Shown here one piece after another: positions 39,189 through 48,064 of a stretch of 64,000 bases of DNA. The translations under genes and the position numbers were made by a program. The stretch comes from Amycolatopsis keratiniphila subsp. keratiniphila. GTDB taxonomy: Bacteria; Actinomycetota; Actinomycetes; Mycobacteriales; Pseudonocardiaceae. The notes under the pieces are model-generated. The model was not told the origin of the DNA. It did no database searches and worked only from the letters and a program-made list of their open reading frames with translations. The stretch is taken from positions 56,685-120,684 of the forward strand of contig NZ_LQMT02000022.1 of the NCBI RefSeq assembly GCF_001620365.2, read 5' to 3'. How positions within the stretch are numbered: the first letter of the stretch is position 1; each line of letters starts with the position of its first letter.

Positions 39189-40319
39189 ATGTCTGAGCAC
39201 GAACCCGTGGTCCTCGGTCAGCCGACCGTCGGCGACGAAGAGCTCGCCGCGGTGGCGGAGGTGTTCCGGTCCGGCTGGCTGGCCGGTGCCGGTCCCGCCT
39301 GCCGCCGTTTCGAGGAACGCTTCGCGAAGACCGTCGGCACCGCGCACGCCCTGACCACCAGCAACTGTGGCTCGGCACTCTTCCTCGGGCTGCGTGTGCT
39401 CGGCGTGAAGCCGGGCGACGAGGTCATCGTCGGCGACTACACGTTCCCCGCCACCGGCCACGCCGTGCTCCAGGCCGGTGCGACCCCGGTGTTCGCGGAC
39501 ATCCGCCCGGACGTGTGGAGCGCCGACCCGGCGTCGATCGAAGCGCTGATCACGCCGCGCACGGTCGGCATCCTGGCCGTCGACGTCGCCGGGCAGCCCG
39601 GTGACTTCGACGAGTACCGCGCCATCGCCGACAAGCACGGCCTGTGGCTGTTCGAGGACGCCGCCTGCGCCGCGGGCGCGACGTACAAGACCCGCCCGGC
39701 CGGCAGCCTCGCCGACCTCGCCGCGTTCTCCTTCCACGGCCGCAAGGGCATCACCGCGGGCGAAGGCGGCGCGCTGGTCTCGGACCGCGAAGACCTCATC
39801 GCGCACGCGCGCAAGCTGCACACCTACGGCATCGAGCCCGCCATCACCCGTGAGGGTTCCGGCGCGTTGCCGATCCCGGAGTTCCACGAGCTGGGCTACA
39901 ACTTCCGGCTCTCGGACGTGCAGGCCGCGATCATGAACGTCCAGCTGGACCGCCTCCCGGACCTGCTCTCGGCCCGCCGTTCGGTGGCCAAGCGCTACCA
40001 CGAGGCGTTCGAGAACCTGCCCGGTCTCGACGTCCCGGTGGAGCTGCCGGACCGCGAGCACCCGTGGCAGGCCTACATCCTCACCGTGGCCCCGGAGATC
40101 GACCGCGACGCGCTCGCGCTGCGGATCCGCGAGCAGGGTGTGCAGTGCAACTTCGGCACCTACGCCTCGCACCTCCAGCCCATCTACGGCAAGAAGCAGA
40201 CCTTGCCGGTATCGGCGGACCTCTTCGCCCGTCACCTCGCCATCCCGATGCACGCCAACCTCACCGATGCCCAGGTCGACCGGGTCATCGGGACCGTCAG
40301 CGCCGCACTGCCGAGCTAG
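39189..40319 (+). CDS. DegT/DnrJ/EryC1/StrS sugar aminotransferase
   Basis: A 376-residue PLP enzyme. The lysine for PLP is Lys186 in SFHGRKGITAGEGG, and DYTFPATGHAVLQAG and FEDAACAAG are the family's cofactor contacts. Members aminate keto-sugars (3- or 4-keto nucleotide sugars). It heads a four-gene run, with an epimerase, a glycosyltransferase and an acyltransferase, all with short gaps or overlaps. ATG after GGGAGAGGT. Confidence 0.9.
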   Translation: MSEHEPVVLGQPTVGDEELAAVAEVFRSGWLAGAGPACRRFEERFAKTVGTAHALTTSNCGSALFLGLRVLGVKPGDEVIVGDYTFPATGHAVLQAGATPVFADIRPDVWSADPASIEALITPRTVGILAVDVAGQPGDFDEYRAIADKHGLWLFEDAACAAGATYKTRPAGSLADLAAFSFHGRKGITAGEGGALVSDREDLIAHARKLHTYGIEPAITREGSGALPIPEFHELGYNFRLSDVQAAIMNVQLDRLPDLLSARRSVAKRYHEAFENLPGLDVPVELPDREHPWQAYILTVAPEIDRDALALRIREQGVQCNFGTYASHLQPIYGKKQTLPVSADLFARHLAIPMHANLTDAQVDRVIGTVSAALPS

Positions 40320-40326
40320 GAGAGAA

Positions 40327-41256
40327 ATGCCCGACAAGAAGGTCCTCTTCACCGGGGGCGGCGGTTTCATCGCCGCGCACGTCATCCCGATGCTGATCGA
40401 AGGCGGCTACACCGTCCGCGTCTTCGACAACATGACGCGCGGCGACCGCGCCCGGATCAACGAGTTCGTCGCCACCGGCAAGGTCGAACTGGTCGAGAAG
40501 GACGTGCGCTACGGCGGCGCCGTGCGCGAGGCCATGCGCGGCTGCACGCACGTCATCCATTTCGCCACCGTGTCGATCAACAAGTCGGTCGCGGATCCGC
40601 ACGAGTCCATCGACATCAACATGGTCGGCAACCACAACGTCTTCGCCGCCGCGGCGGACGAGGGTGTCGAGCGGCTCGTGTTCGCCTCGACCGCGTCCGT
40701 CTACGGCGACCCGAAGCGGCTGCCGATGCACGAGGACGACGAGCTCAAGCCGCTCACGCCGTACTGCATCTCGAAGCGCGCGGGCGAGGACATGCTCGGC
40801 TTCTACGAGCGCACCAAGGGCCTGTCCTGGAACGCGCTGCGGTTCTTCAACGTGTACGGCCCCGGCCAGAAGATCGAGGCCTACTACACGTCGGTGATCA
40901 ACCACTTCATCCAGCGCCTGCGCGCCGGCCAGCCGCCGATCATCGACGGCCGCGGCGACCAGTCGATGGACTTCGTGCACGTCACCGACCTGGCCCGCGC
41001 CGTCGTCGCCGCGCTCGAATCGGAGCAGGCCAACGTGCCGATCAACATCGGCACCGGCATCGACACCTCCATCGCGACGCTGGCGAAGATCCTCATCGAC
41101 GCCGTCGGCGTGAACGTCGAGCCGCTGTTCAACGAGCGCGACGTGCTGGTTTCGCGGCGTGCCGCCGACATCACCCGTGCCCGCGAGATCCTCGGCTGGG
41201 AGCCGAAGATCTCGGTGGAAGAAGGCATGTACGAACTGGTGAAGGCTTCCGAGTGA
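40327..41256 (+). CDS. NAD-dependent nucleotide-sugar epimerase/dehydratase
   Basis: A 309-residue extended SDR. The Rossmann motif is TGGGGFIAAH (9-18). The catalytic triad is in STASVYG and Tyr146-Lys150 (PYCISK). Typical substrates are UDP- or dTDP-hexoses, giving epimers or 4-keto sugars. The GGxGFIA variant differs slightly from the usual GxxGxxG but keeps three Gly. It starts 7 bp after the aminotransferase with AGGAGAGAA, and the glycosyltransferase overlaps its end (GTGA). Confidence 0.9.
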   Translation: MPDKKVLFTGGGGFIAAHVIPMLIEGGYTVRVFDNMTRGDRARINEFVATGKVELVEKDVRYGGAVREAMRGCTHVIHFATVSINKSVADPHESIDINMVGNHNVFAAAADEGVERLVFASTASVYGDPKRLPMHEDDELKPLTPYCISKRAGEDMLGFYERTKGLSWNALRFFNVYGPGQKIEAYYTSVINHFIQRLRAGQPPIIDGRGDQSMDFVHVTDLARAVVAALESEQANVPINIGTGIDTSIATLAKILIDAVGVNVEPLFNERDVLVSRRAADITRAREILGWEPKISVEEGMYELVKASE

Positions 41257-42479
41257 CCGCCGGGCCAGGGGAGAGCCGCCCCATGCGTATCGCCGTGGTG
41301 AACAACTTCTTCCCGCCGAGGGTGGGCGGAAGCGCGCACATGGCGGCTTCCCTGGCCGAGCAGTACGCGGCGCGCGGGCACGAGGTGCTCGCGATCACCG
41401 CCGCGTACGCCGACGCCCCGGCCGACGAGACGAAGGACGGCTACCGCGTCGTCCGCCTGCCCGCGGTGAAGATGCCGCAGCTGGGCCTGTCGATCGACTT
41501 CGACATGAGCTTCGCCTCGCTGCGGCCGGGGAACTGGCGACGGCTGCGGAAGCTGCTGGACGAGTTCAAACCGGACGCGATCCACCTGCACGGGCAGTTC
41601 TTCGACCTGTCGTGGCTGGCCGGACGGTACGCGCGGCGGCACAAGCTGCCGATGCTGCTGACCATCCACACGCTGCTGATCAGCGACAACAAGCTGTACG
41701 GCGGCGTCTTCCGGTTCCTGGACACCGTGCTGGTGAACCCGATCCTGCGCTACCTCAAGCCGCGGTACGTCATCCTCGACAAGCTCGGCGTCGACTACTG
41801 CGTCGAGCGCTACGGCACGAGCGACGCGAACTCGGACTACTTCCCGATCGCCGTCGACACCGGGAATTTCGAGAAGCCGTTGACGAAGGATGTCCGGGCG
41901 GAGCATGGACTCGGCGACGGTCCGGTGATCGTCTCGCTCGGGCACGTGATCCCCCTGCGCAACCGGCTGCCGCTGGTCGAGGCCCTTCCGTCCATTTTGG
42001 ACAAGCACCCCGGCGTGAAGGTGGTCGTCGTCGGCCGCGTCTATCACGACGTCTTCCTCAAGCGGGCGGAAGAACTCGGGGTCGCGGACGCCATCATCGT
42101 CACCGGCGCCGTGCCGAAGGCGGACGTGCCCGCGTACTTCGCCGCCGCCGACATCGTCACGCACGACCTCAACGGCGGCTGCGGCACCGCGTCGCTTGAG
42201 GCGATGCTTTCGGGCACCGCGACCATCGCTTCGGTCACCGAGGACAACTACCCGGGCATCGAACTGCGCAACGGCGAGAACATCCTGCTGGTGCGACCGG
42301 ACGACAGCGAGGCGGTGGCGAACACCGTCATCGAACTGCTCGACGATCCGGAGAAGCGGGCTTTGGTGGCACAGCGGGAAAGCGCGATGGTGCGGGCCAA
42401 CTTCGGCCTCGACGTCGTCGCCGAAGAACACCTGCGTACCTTCGAGAAACTGGTGACCGAGGCCGATGTTCTTCGATGA
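41253..42479 (+). CDS. GT4-family glycosyltransferase
   Basis: A 408-residue cytoplasmic GT-B enzyme. The N-terminal domain opens with NNFFPPRVGGSAHMAASLA. The C-terminal domain has the donor-binding pattern GGCGTASLEAMLSGTATIAS, with the EX7E-like spacing less clear than in the classic GT4 family. The sugar and acceptor are not defined; the neighbours suggest an amino or acyl sugar. The GTG overlaps the epimerase stop. An internal ATG at 41,283 (MRIAVVNNF) is an alternative start. Confidence 0.87.
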   Translation: MTAGPGESRPMRIAVVNNFFPPRVGGSAHMAASLAEQYAARGHEVLAITAAYADAPADETKDGYRVVRLPAVKMPQLGLSIDFDMSFASLRPGNWRRLRKLLDEFKPDAIHLHGQFFDLSWLAGRYARRHKLPMLLTIHTLLISDNKLYGGVFRFLDTVLVNPILRYLKPRYVILDKLGVDYCVERYGTSDANSDYFPIAVDTGNFEKPLTKDVRAEHGLGDGPVIVSLGHVIPLRNRLPLVEALPSILDKHPGVKVVVVGRVYHDVFLKRAEELGVADAIIVTGAVPKADVPAYFAAADIVTHDLNGGCGTASLEAMLSGTATIASVTEDNYPGIELRNGENILLVRPDDSEAVANTVIELLDDPEKRALVAQRESAMVRANFGLDVVAEEHLRTFEKLVTEADVLR

Positions 42480-43092
42480 CGAGCGCAGCAACCGGCTGCG
42501 CCCGCAGATCCTGACCGAACTCGTTTCGCAGTACATGAACGACGCCGAGCGTGCTCGTTTCTACGGGCTGCCGGAGTCGACAAGGGTCCGCGAACGCGTC
42601 AAGATCATCAGCCCGGAGAACCTGAAGATCGGCGAACACTGCTGGATCGGCGAAGGCGCGGCGCTCGACGCGAGCGGCGGGCTGGAGATCGGCGAGCACA
42701 CCAGCATCGGCCTGAACACGCTGATCTTCACGCATTCCAGCTGGCTCGCGAACATGACGCTGCAGAACCACTCCGGCAGCGACCTCATCGAACGCAAACC
42801 CGTGAAGATCGGCAAAGGCTGCTTCATCGGCGGCCTCGTGGTGATCATGGCCGGGGTCACGATCGGCGATTTCGCCACCGTGCAGCCGAATTCCGTGGTC
42901 GCCAAGGACGTCCCGCCGCGCAGCCTGGTGGCGGGCAACCCGGCGCGCGTCTTCCAGAAGTACGACGACGAGTACATCCAGTCCGAAGTGGAGCGTGTGC
43001 GCGCCGAAAACGCGCGACGGCGGGCGCTGGCCGAGGAACGCGGGGACGCCGCCGGTTCTTGGGGCGCACCGGCGGGCGACTTCACGGAATAG
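42466..43092 (+). CDS. Hexapeptide-repeat acyltransferase (LbH fold)
   Basis: A 208-residue left-handed beta-helix protein. Hexapeptide turns are visible from about 50 to 165 (for example LKIGEHCWIGEGAAL and KIGKGCFIGGLVVIMAGVTIG). The end of the coil has the signature VVAKDVPPRSLVAGNPARV, as in sugar O- and N-acetyltransferases. It would acetylate the sugar made by its neighbours. Its start overlaps the glycosyltransferase gene by 14 bp. A helical tail follows the coil. Confidence 0.9.
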   Translation: MFFDDERSNRLRPQILTELVSQYMNDAERARFYGLPESTRVRERVKIISPENLKIGEHCWIGEGAALDASGGLEIGEHTSIGLNTLIFTHSSWLANMTLQNHSGSDLIERKPVKIGKGCFIGGLVVIMAGVTIGDFATVQPNSVVAKDVPPRSLVAGNPARVFQKYDDEYIQSEVERVRAENARRRALAEERGDAAGSWGAPAGDFTE

Positions 43093-43704
43093 CTAGAGCC
43101 GGTCGGCCATCAGCTTCGCCAGTGACGCGTAGACGTCGGTTCTGGTCTCGTACAGGTACAGCGTCGCGACCCGGGTTTCGCCATGGCTACGCTTCCCCGC
43201 GGTCACCAGGATGTTGAGGTCCGGCCCGTCGGTGGGGATCCCGCACCACAAGGCCTGCTCGCCGATACCGGGAAGCTGGGTGACCGGTTGCTTGCATTCC
43301 TTCGCGAGCTTGTCGATCGTGGCGCGAGGCGGCTGATTTCCGGGGATCGCCGCGACGAAGAGTTCGGCCGAACGCGCGTACTTTCCCTTGGGGTCGTCGA
43401 AGGCGCACCGATAGGCCTTGCCGGCACCGACCCGTTCGGGCTCGCCTTCGTTGGCGACCAGATCGTCTGATTTCCCGATCACTTGAAGGAACTCGGTCGG
43501 GCTCAGCACGGGGCACGCCGCGGTGATCTTGGCGAGGGGCGTCGGTGGTGGCGTGGTGCTGGGTGCCGTGCTGACGGCCGGTTTGCTCGATGACGACGGT
43601 GGTGCCGTCGAGGTCGGCGTCGGCCCGGTCGCGGCGCCACTGGAGCAGGCCGCGACGGCGAACAACAGGCATGTGGTGGTGAGGATTCCCCTCGATCTGT
43701 GCAC
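43093..43704 (-). CDS. DUF3558-type lipoprotein
   Basis: A 203-residue predicted lipoprotein with lipobox AVAAC, then a Thr/Ser/Pro linker (about 20-57) and one DUF3558 domain with CPVLSPTEFLQVIG and paired Cys in YRCAFDD and ALWCGIP. It lies tail-to-tail with the acyltransferase gene, with stop codons directly adjacent. The gene upstream on the same strand is related. The ligand is unknown. Confidence 0.82.
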   Translation of the reverse strand: MHRSRGILTTTCLLFAVAACSSGAATGPTPTSTAPPSSSSKPAVSTAPSTTPPPTPLAKITAACPVLSPTEFLQVIGKSDDLVANEGEPERVGAGKAYRCAFDDPKGKYARSAELFVAAIPGNQPPRATIDKLAKECKQPVTQLPGIGEQALWCGIPTDGPDLNILVTAGKRSHGETRVATLYLYETRTDVYASLAKLMADRL

Positions 43705-43753
43705 GCGGTGAACGTATCCGAGGTAATGGGCGATCAGCCAGGCGATTTCCGGG

Positions 43754-44344
43754 TCAGAGCCGTTCCGCGAGCAGCTTCGCGATCGCTTCGTAAACGTCCG
43801 CGCGGTTCTTCGCGAGATCGACGAGGGCGAGCCGGACCTGTCCGTTGCTGCGCTTGCCGACGACCACGATCGCCCTCGTGAAGTCCTTGCCTTGCTCGCA
43901 ATGGGCTGTCTTGTCCCCCACGCCGCCGACGGTCGTGATCGGCTCGCGGCAGAACGCCTTCATCGTGTTGTCCACCGCCGCGACACTTTCCGCGCCGATC
44001 TCCGGCGCCACGGTGATGTGCAGCCGCGGCGCGCCGTCGGGCGACTGATGGATGTCCTCGTAGAGGCAGCTGTACCGCTTCTCGGTGCCTTCCACGTCCG
44101 CCGGCTGTTCCTGCGCCCGGATCTCGGCCGACGTGCCGATGATCTGCGCGAGTTCACCGACGGCGATGAACGGGCAAGCGTCGGTGACCGTGGCGGGCGA
44201 TACGGGGATCGGCGTCGTGGGCGTGGCGGCCTTGAATGAGGAGGTCGGAGTCGTTTGCGAGCGGATCGGGATCTCGATCTCGATGGAACAGGCCGTGGCG
44301 AGGAAGAGCAGGCCGACGGTCAGGAACCCCCAGGTTCTTCTCAT
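43754..44344 (-). CDS. DUF3558-type lipoprotein, paralogue
   Basis: A 196-residue lipoprotein with lipobox ATAC and one DUF3558-like domain (CPFIAVGELAQIIG and YSCLYED). The endings YEAIAKLLAERL here and YASLAKLMADRL in the neighbour show that the two are paralogues. Each has a single domain, unlike the two-domain pair at 27,747-29,809. The pair is probably co-transcribed. Confidence 0.82.
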   Translation of the reverse strand: MRRTWGFLTVGLLFLATACSIEIEIPIRSQTTPTSSFKAATPTTPIPVSPATVTDACPFIAVGELAQIIGTSAEIRAQEQPADVEGTEKRYSCLYEDIHQSPDGAPRLHITVAPEIGAESVAAVDNTMKAFCREPITTVGGVGDKTAHCEQGKDFTRAIVVVGKRSNGQVRLALVDLAKNRADVYEAIAKLLAERL

Positions 44345-44517
44345 GTTTCGAAATCTAGCTGAGCAGCGGAAATGGTGGGATCACGATCGGATTTCCCGGC
44401 ACAGGAGTTGTTGCCGGGCAACTCCTCACCGTAATGATTCGCTACTTTCCGTGGTGCTACGTTCGTCGGGAAACCGTGGGAAGATGGTCTGGTGATCACC
44501 GGCGAAGGAGGAGTTCG

Positions 44518-45093
44518 ATGAGTGTCGTGCAATGGCCTCACCGCCTCCTGACGCTCGACGACTGGGCCGCGTTGCCGGAAGACCCGGAACACCGCGCAGA
44601 AGTCGTCGAAGGAGTGCTGGTCGTGGCCCCCCGGCCGATGTCGTTCCATCAGCTCGCGGTCACTCGCCTGGGCTACCTGCTCAACGAACAGCTGCCTGAA
44701 GCACTCATGGCTCTTTCGGAAGCCGAGTTCATCGTTTCGGAACTCCCGTTGACGATTCGAGTCCCGGACGTTCTCGTCGCGGCGACTGAGCTCGTGGAAC
44801 GAAACCCGGCACGGTACGCGGCTCAAGACGTGCGCCTGGTCATCGAGGTGCTGTCCGAAGGCACCGTCCGCACCGACCGGGTCACCAAGTTCTCCGAATA
44901 CGCCGAAGTCGGCATCGGGCACTACTGGATCGTCGACCTCGAAGAACCGGCGAGCATGACCACCTACCGCCTGATCGACGGCGAGTACGAGAACTTCGGC
45001 GAGCACATCGGCAAGGTGAGCTTCGACTTCGACGGCACCCCGCTCACCCTCGACCTCGACGCGCTGACCACCCGCCACGCGCAATGCCCCTGA
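44518..45093 (+). CDS. Uma2-family putative endonuclease
   Basis: A 191-residue protein of the Uma2 (DUF820) family, a PD-(D/E)xK nuclease-like fold. Core elements are EVVEGVLVVAPRP, the VPDVLVA strand with the Asp and the VIEVLSEGT strand, then KFSEYAEVGIGHYWIVD. The family is common in actinobacteria and cyanobacteria; a nuclease role is predicted but rarely tested. The ATG follows GAAGGAGGAG. It stands alone and is followed by a long palindrome. Confidence 0.87.
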   Translation: MSVVQWPHRLLTLDDWAALPEDPEHRAEVVEGVLVVAPRPMSFHQLAVTRLGYLLNEQLPEALMALSEAEFIVSELPLTIRVPDVLVAATELVERNPARYAAQDVRLVIEVLSEGTVRTDRVTKFSEYAEVGIGHYWIVDLEEPASMTTYRLIDGEYENFGEHIGKVSFDFDGTPLTLDLDALTTRHAQCP

Positions 45094-45151
45094 ATGTCAT
45101 GAACGACCCTTTCCTGACGAAAAACGTCAGGAAAGGGTCGTTCATGACATT
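45093..45151. repeat. Long palindrome, GTCATGAACGACCC family, copy 3
   Basis: A perfect 27-bp stem (45,093-45,119 with 45,125-45,151) and loop AAAAA. It begins at the last base of the Uma2 stop codon. The next gene is on the same strand, so it may separate two transcripts. Confidence 0.9.
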
Positions 45152-45251
45152 CGACCAAGCACCGGCGCCCCTGATCACGACCGGGAACCACCACCCCGCT
45201 CGACCCGACTACTAGGCTCACCGGGGGAGTTCCCGGTGAGAAGGGTGTCAG

Positions 45252-45812
45252 ATGAGGTTCAAGCGGTTCGGTGCGTCGTTGCTGGTCACCGGGTTGGCCC
45301 TGCTGGGCACCGCGTCCCCGGCGCTGGCCCACTCGGAGCTGAAGAGCAGTGACCCGGCGAGGGGTGCTTCGCTGGCGACGCCTCCGACGCAGATCAAGCT
45401 GACCTTCTCGGGCCCGGTCACCCTCGCCGACGACAACCCGATCCAGATCACCGGCCCGGAGAACGCGTCGTGGACGGTCGGCCGCGCGGAGGTCGCCGGA
45501 GCGGTCGTCACGGCGCCGGTCCAGGCCGTCGGCCCCGCGGGCGAGTACACGCTCCGCTACAAGGTCACCTTCGAGGACACGCACGCCGCGAGCGGCTCGG
45601 TGAAGTTCAACCTCAGCGCGCCGGCACCGAGCCCGACGAGTCAGGCCCCGACGAGCAGCCAGGCCCCGGCCGGTAGTGCGGCCCCGGCACCCCAGGCAGG
45701 CGAGACGACTCCCGAGGCTTTGGTGCCCGCCTGGGTGTGGATCGTCCTGGCGGTGGCCGTGGTCGTGGCGGGGATCGTCGTCGCGCTCCGCTTCACTCGC
45801 CGGAAGGACTAA
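45252..45812 (+). CDS. CopC-domain copper-binding membrane-anchored protein
   Basis: A 186-residue exported protein. The signal peptide ends ALA, so the mature protein starts with His27 (HSELKSSDPARG), the typical first copper ligand of CopC; the second conserved His is His111 in FEDTHAASG. A Ser/Pro/Ala-rich linker (about 123-155) leads to a C-terminal helix (about 160-182) with basic end. CopC/YobA proteins bind Cu(II) outside the cell. No CopD is encoded next to it. Confidence 0.92.
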   Translation: MRFKRFGASLLVTGLALLGTASPALAHSELKSSDPARGASLATPPTQIKLTFSGPVTLADDNPIQITGPENASWTVGRAEVAGAVVTAPVQAVGPAGEYTLRYKVTFEDTHAASGSVKFNLSAPAPSPTSQAPTSSQAPAGSAAPAPQAGETTPEALVPAWVWIVLAVAVVVAGIVVALRFTRRKD

Positions 45813-45845
45813 GCAACCTTTCCGGTGGTCAACCGTCGAACGGAG

Positions 45846-46367
45846 ATGAGGACCAGGGTGGCTCGCGGCGATGACGAGTTCGTCGAGTTCGTGCGGAACT
45901 CGGCGACGCGTCTTCAGCATGCCGCCTACCTGCTCACCAGCGACCGTCATCAGGCCGAGGACGCCACCCAGACGGCGCTCGCCAAGACGTACGCGGCCTG
46001 GTCGCGGGTACGCCGCAAGGACGCCTACGCGTACGCGCGGCAGGTCCTCGTCAACCACGTCATCGACGGCTGGCGGCGCCCGATCCGCGAGAACGCCACG
46101 GAGGACATCCCCGAGCAGCCGAGCGGCCTGGACGTCGCCGGTGCCGTCGTCCAGCGGAAATGGCTGCTTGACGCGTTGCGTACGCTCACAGACCGGGAGA
46201 GAGCCGTCGTGGTGCTCAGGCACTTCTTCGACTTGAAGGAATCCGATGTGGCCGGCGAACTGGGTGTCTCGGTCGGCACCGTGAAGAGCACCAATTCCCG
46301 CGCCCTGACCAAGCTGCGGATCACCGCGGAGGACGGAACGGAACTGATCGGGGGGCTGGGACGATGA
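45846..46367 (+). CDS. ECF sigma factor, SigE family (actinobacterial)
   Basis: A 173-residue sigma-70 family protein. Region 2 is at about 10-75 (LLTSDRHQAEDATQTALAK) and region 4 at about 105-160 (LTDRERAVVVLRHFFDLKES, then GVSVGTVKSTNSRALTKL). The exact start is open: ATG at 45,846 was used, GTG at 45,858 has a better-spaced GAGG, and GTG at 45,825 is also possible. It overlaps the next gene (ATGA), which probably encodes its membrane-bound partner. Confidence 0.87.
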   Translation: MRTRVARGDDEFVEFVRNSATRLQHAAYLLTSDRHQAEDATQTALAKTYAAWSRVRRKDAYAYARQVLVNHVIDGWRRPIRENATEDIPEQPSGLDVAGAVVQRKWLLDALRTLTDRERAVVVLRHFFDLKESDVAGELGVSVGTVKSTNSRALTKLRITAEDGTELIGGLGR

Positions 46368-47104
46368 CCGACCTCGAGACGCTGCGTTCGGCTTTGCGGG
46401 AGCCACCCGCCGAAGGGTTCGCCGAGCCCGACCTCGGCGCGATCATGACCAAGGGCAGGCGTATCCGTCGCCGCCGCCGTCTCGCGACCGGTGCGGGCGG
46501 AGTCGCCGCCGCCGTGGTGACGGTGCTGGTCATCGTCGGTGCGGTGGCCTTGAGGGAACCCGTTCAGCAGCCGCTCCCGCCCGCCGCGAGCGCGCCGGTC
46601 GCCCCCGTCCCGACGATCCCGGCACCGGTGAGCCCGTCGATCACGGCGGCCCCGTCGGCCGCCCCGCTCGGTGACGTGATCCCGCTCGGGTACAAGGGTG
46701 AAGGCGGCCGCGAGCTGGTGATCTACGCGTCCGAGATCGACGAGCCGTCGATGCCGGAGGTCCGGTTCGGTCTTCAGGTCGCGTACCGGGACGGCGCGGG
46801 CGAATACGAGGCGCTCCTGAGCGCCAACGAATTCAAGGGATCCGACCGGTCGTTCGGCTTCCACGCCGTGGACGGCGGCGACGTGGTCCGGGACACGTTC
46901 GTGCCGGTGTTCGGCTACTTCTCCGGTCCGGCGGTGCGGGTCACCAGCACCGTCCGCGGGAAACCGGTCGAGGCCAAGGTGATCCCCTGGAGCGAGGACC
47001 CGTCGGTCGTCATCTTCTGGTTCAACCCCGGCCAGGTGGAGTCGCCGTACGTGCTGACCCCCCTCGTCGCGTACGACGCGAAGGGTCAGCGGCTCACCAA
47101 GTGA
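46364..47104 (+). CDS. Membrane-anchored protein partner of the ECF sigma factor
   Basis: A 246-residue protein. The first ~30 residues are cytoplasmic, followed by RRIRRRRRL and one helix (about 43-62), a Pro/Ala-rich linker (about 67-100) and an extracytoplasmic domain. This is the usual layout of the second gene behind SigE-family ECF factors in actinobacteria, where the protein may act as an anti-sigma factor or sensor. No zinc-binding anti-sigma motif is seen. It overlaps the sigma gene by 4 bp and abuts the convergent oxidoreductase gene. Confidence 0.72.
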   Translation: MTDLETLRSALREPPAEGFAEPDLGAIMTKGRRIRRRRRLATGAGGVAAAVVTVLVIVGAVALREPVQQPLPPAASAPVAPVPTIPAPVSPSITAAPSAAPLGDVIPLGYKGEGGRELVIYASEIDEPSMPEVRFGLQVAYRDGAGEYEALLSANEFKGSDRSFGFHAVDGGDVVRDTFVPVFGYFSGPAVRVTSTVRGKPVEAKVIPWSEDPSVVIFWFNPGQVESPYVLTPLVAYDAKGQRLTK

Positions 47105-48064
47105 TCAGGCCGCGGCCTGCGTCAGCACCTGGTCGACGACGGCGTGCGACGGCAGGATCAGGTCCCGCTCGGTGTCGGCGTCGACCTTGCCTTCGAGCAG
47201 GTCGACGAACCGGTCCAGCTGCGTCGCGAGCGGCTCGCGCGCGGTGACCAGCTCCGGGATCTCGATGACGGTCTGCTGCCGGTAGCCGAGGCCGTCCTCG
47301 GTGACCGAGTCGTGCGAGACGTGCCGGTAGATGGTGACGTCGCGGCGGAGCAGGTCGATCTCGATCATGCGGTCCAGTTCGGACACCCACAGCGAGCGGA
47401 CCTTGCGCTGGCCGAGGCGGGAGGCCGAAACCGTGGCGAGCCCGGACTCGAACGACAGCACCGTCTCGATGGTGTCCTCGGCGCCCTCGACCGAACTCGG
47501 GTGGAAGTAGCCGGCACCGGAGGCGACCCGCTGCGGGGTCGCGCCACCGAAGAACTGGATCGCCAGGTCGACGTCGTGCACCAGCAGGTCCCACGCGACA
47601 CCGGTCTTGATCCGCGGTGCGTACGGGCCGTGGCGGCGGGCCATCAGGTGGATCGGCTCGTTGACCAGCGCCCGCGCGGTCATCACGGCCGGGTTGTAGC
47701 GCTCCAGGAGCCCGCACATCAGCGGGACGTCCTTCTTCGCCGAAAGCCCGACGATCTCCTGCGAGAACTCGAAGCTGTTGCACACCGGCTTCTCGACCAG
47801 CATCGGCTTGCCCTGGCCCAGGATCTCCTGCGCCAGCTCGTAATGCGCCTCGGTGGCCGAAGCGAGCACGACGGCGTCCACATCGGACAACGAGCCGATT
47901 TCGGGCGTCCACTGGGTTTCGTAGCGTTCGGCGACCTTGCGGCCCGCCTCTTCGCGCGGGTCGATCACGCGGACGAGGTCCACGCGCTCGTTCGCGGCGA
48001 GCACACGGGCGTGCAGCGAGCCCATGTTCCCGGTGCCGATGAGGGCGATCTTGTGGGTGCTCAT
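47105..48064 (-). CDS. Gfo/Idh/MocA-family oxidoreductase (GnnA/WlbA-like)
   Basis: A 319-residue NAD(P)-dependent sugar oxidoreductase. The Rossmann motif is LIGTGNMGSLHA (about 8-19). The conserved EKPVCNS holds the catalytic Lys, and HDVDLAIQFFGG the later His-Asp pair. It is coupled (ATGA) to the DegT aminotransferase upstream. An oxidoreductase and aminotransferase pair of this kind makes 3-amino sugars, as GnnA-GnnB (UDP-GlcNAc3N) and WbpB-WbpE or WlbA-WlbC do. The actual sugar is inferred, not read. Confidence 0.88.
   Translation of the reverse strand: MSTHKIALIGTGNMGSLHARVLAANERVDLVRVIDPREEAGRKVAERYETQWTPEIGSLSDVDAVVLASATEAHYELAQEILGQGKPMLVEKPVCNSFEFSQEIVGLSAKKDVPLMCGLLERYNPAVMTARALVNEPIHLMARRHGPYAPRIKTGVAWDLLVHDVDLAIQFFGGATPQRVASGAGYFHPSSVEGAEDTIETVLSFESGLATVSASRLGQRKVRSLWVSELDRMIEIDLLRRDVTIYRHVSHDSVTEDGLGYRQQTVIEIPELVTAREPLATQLDRFVDLLEGKVDADTERDLILPSHAVVDQVLTQAAA

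Noticed and set aside
44518..45093. Restriction or defence system around the Uma2 protein
   Set aside because: It stands alone, without a methyltransferase, toxin-antitoxin partner or mobile element.
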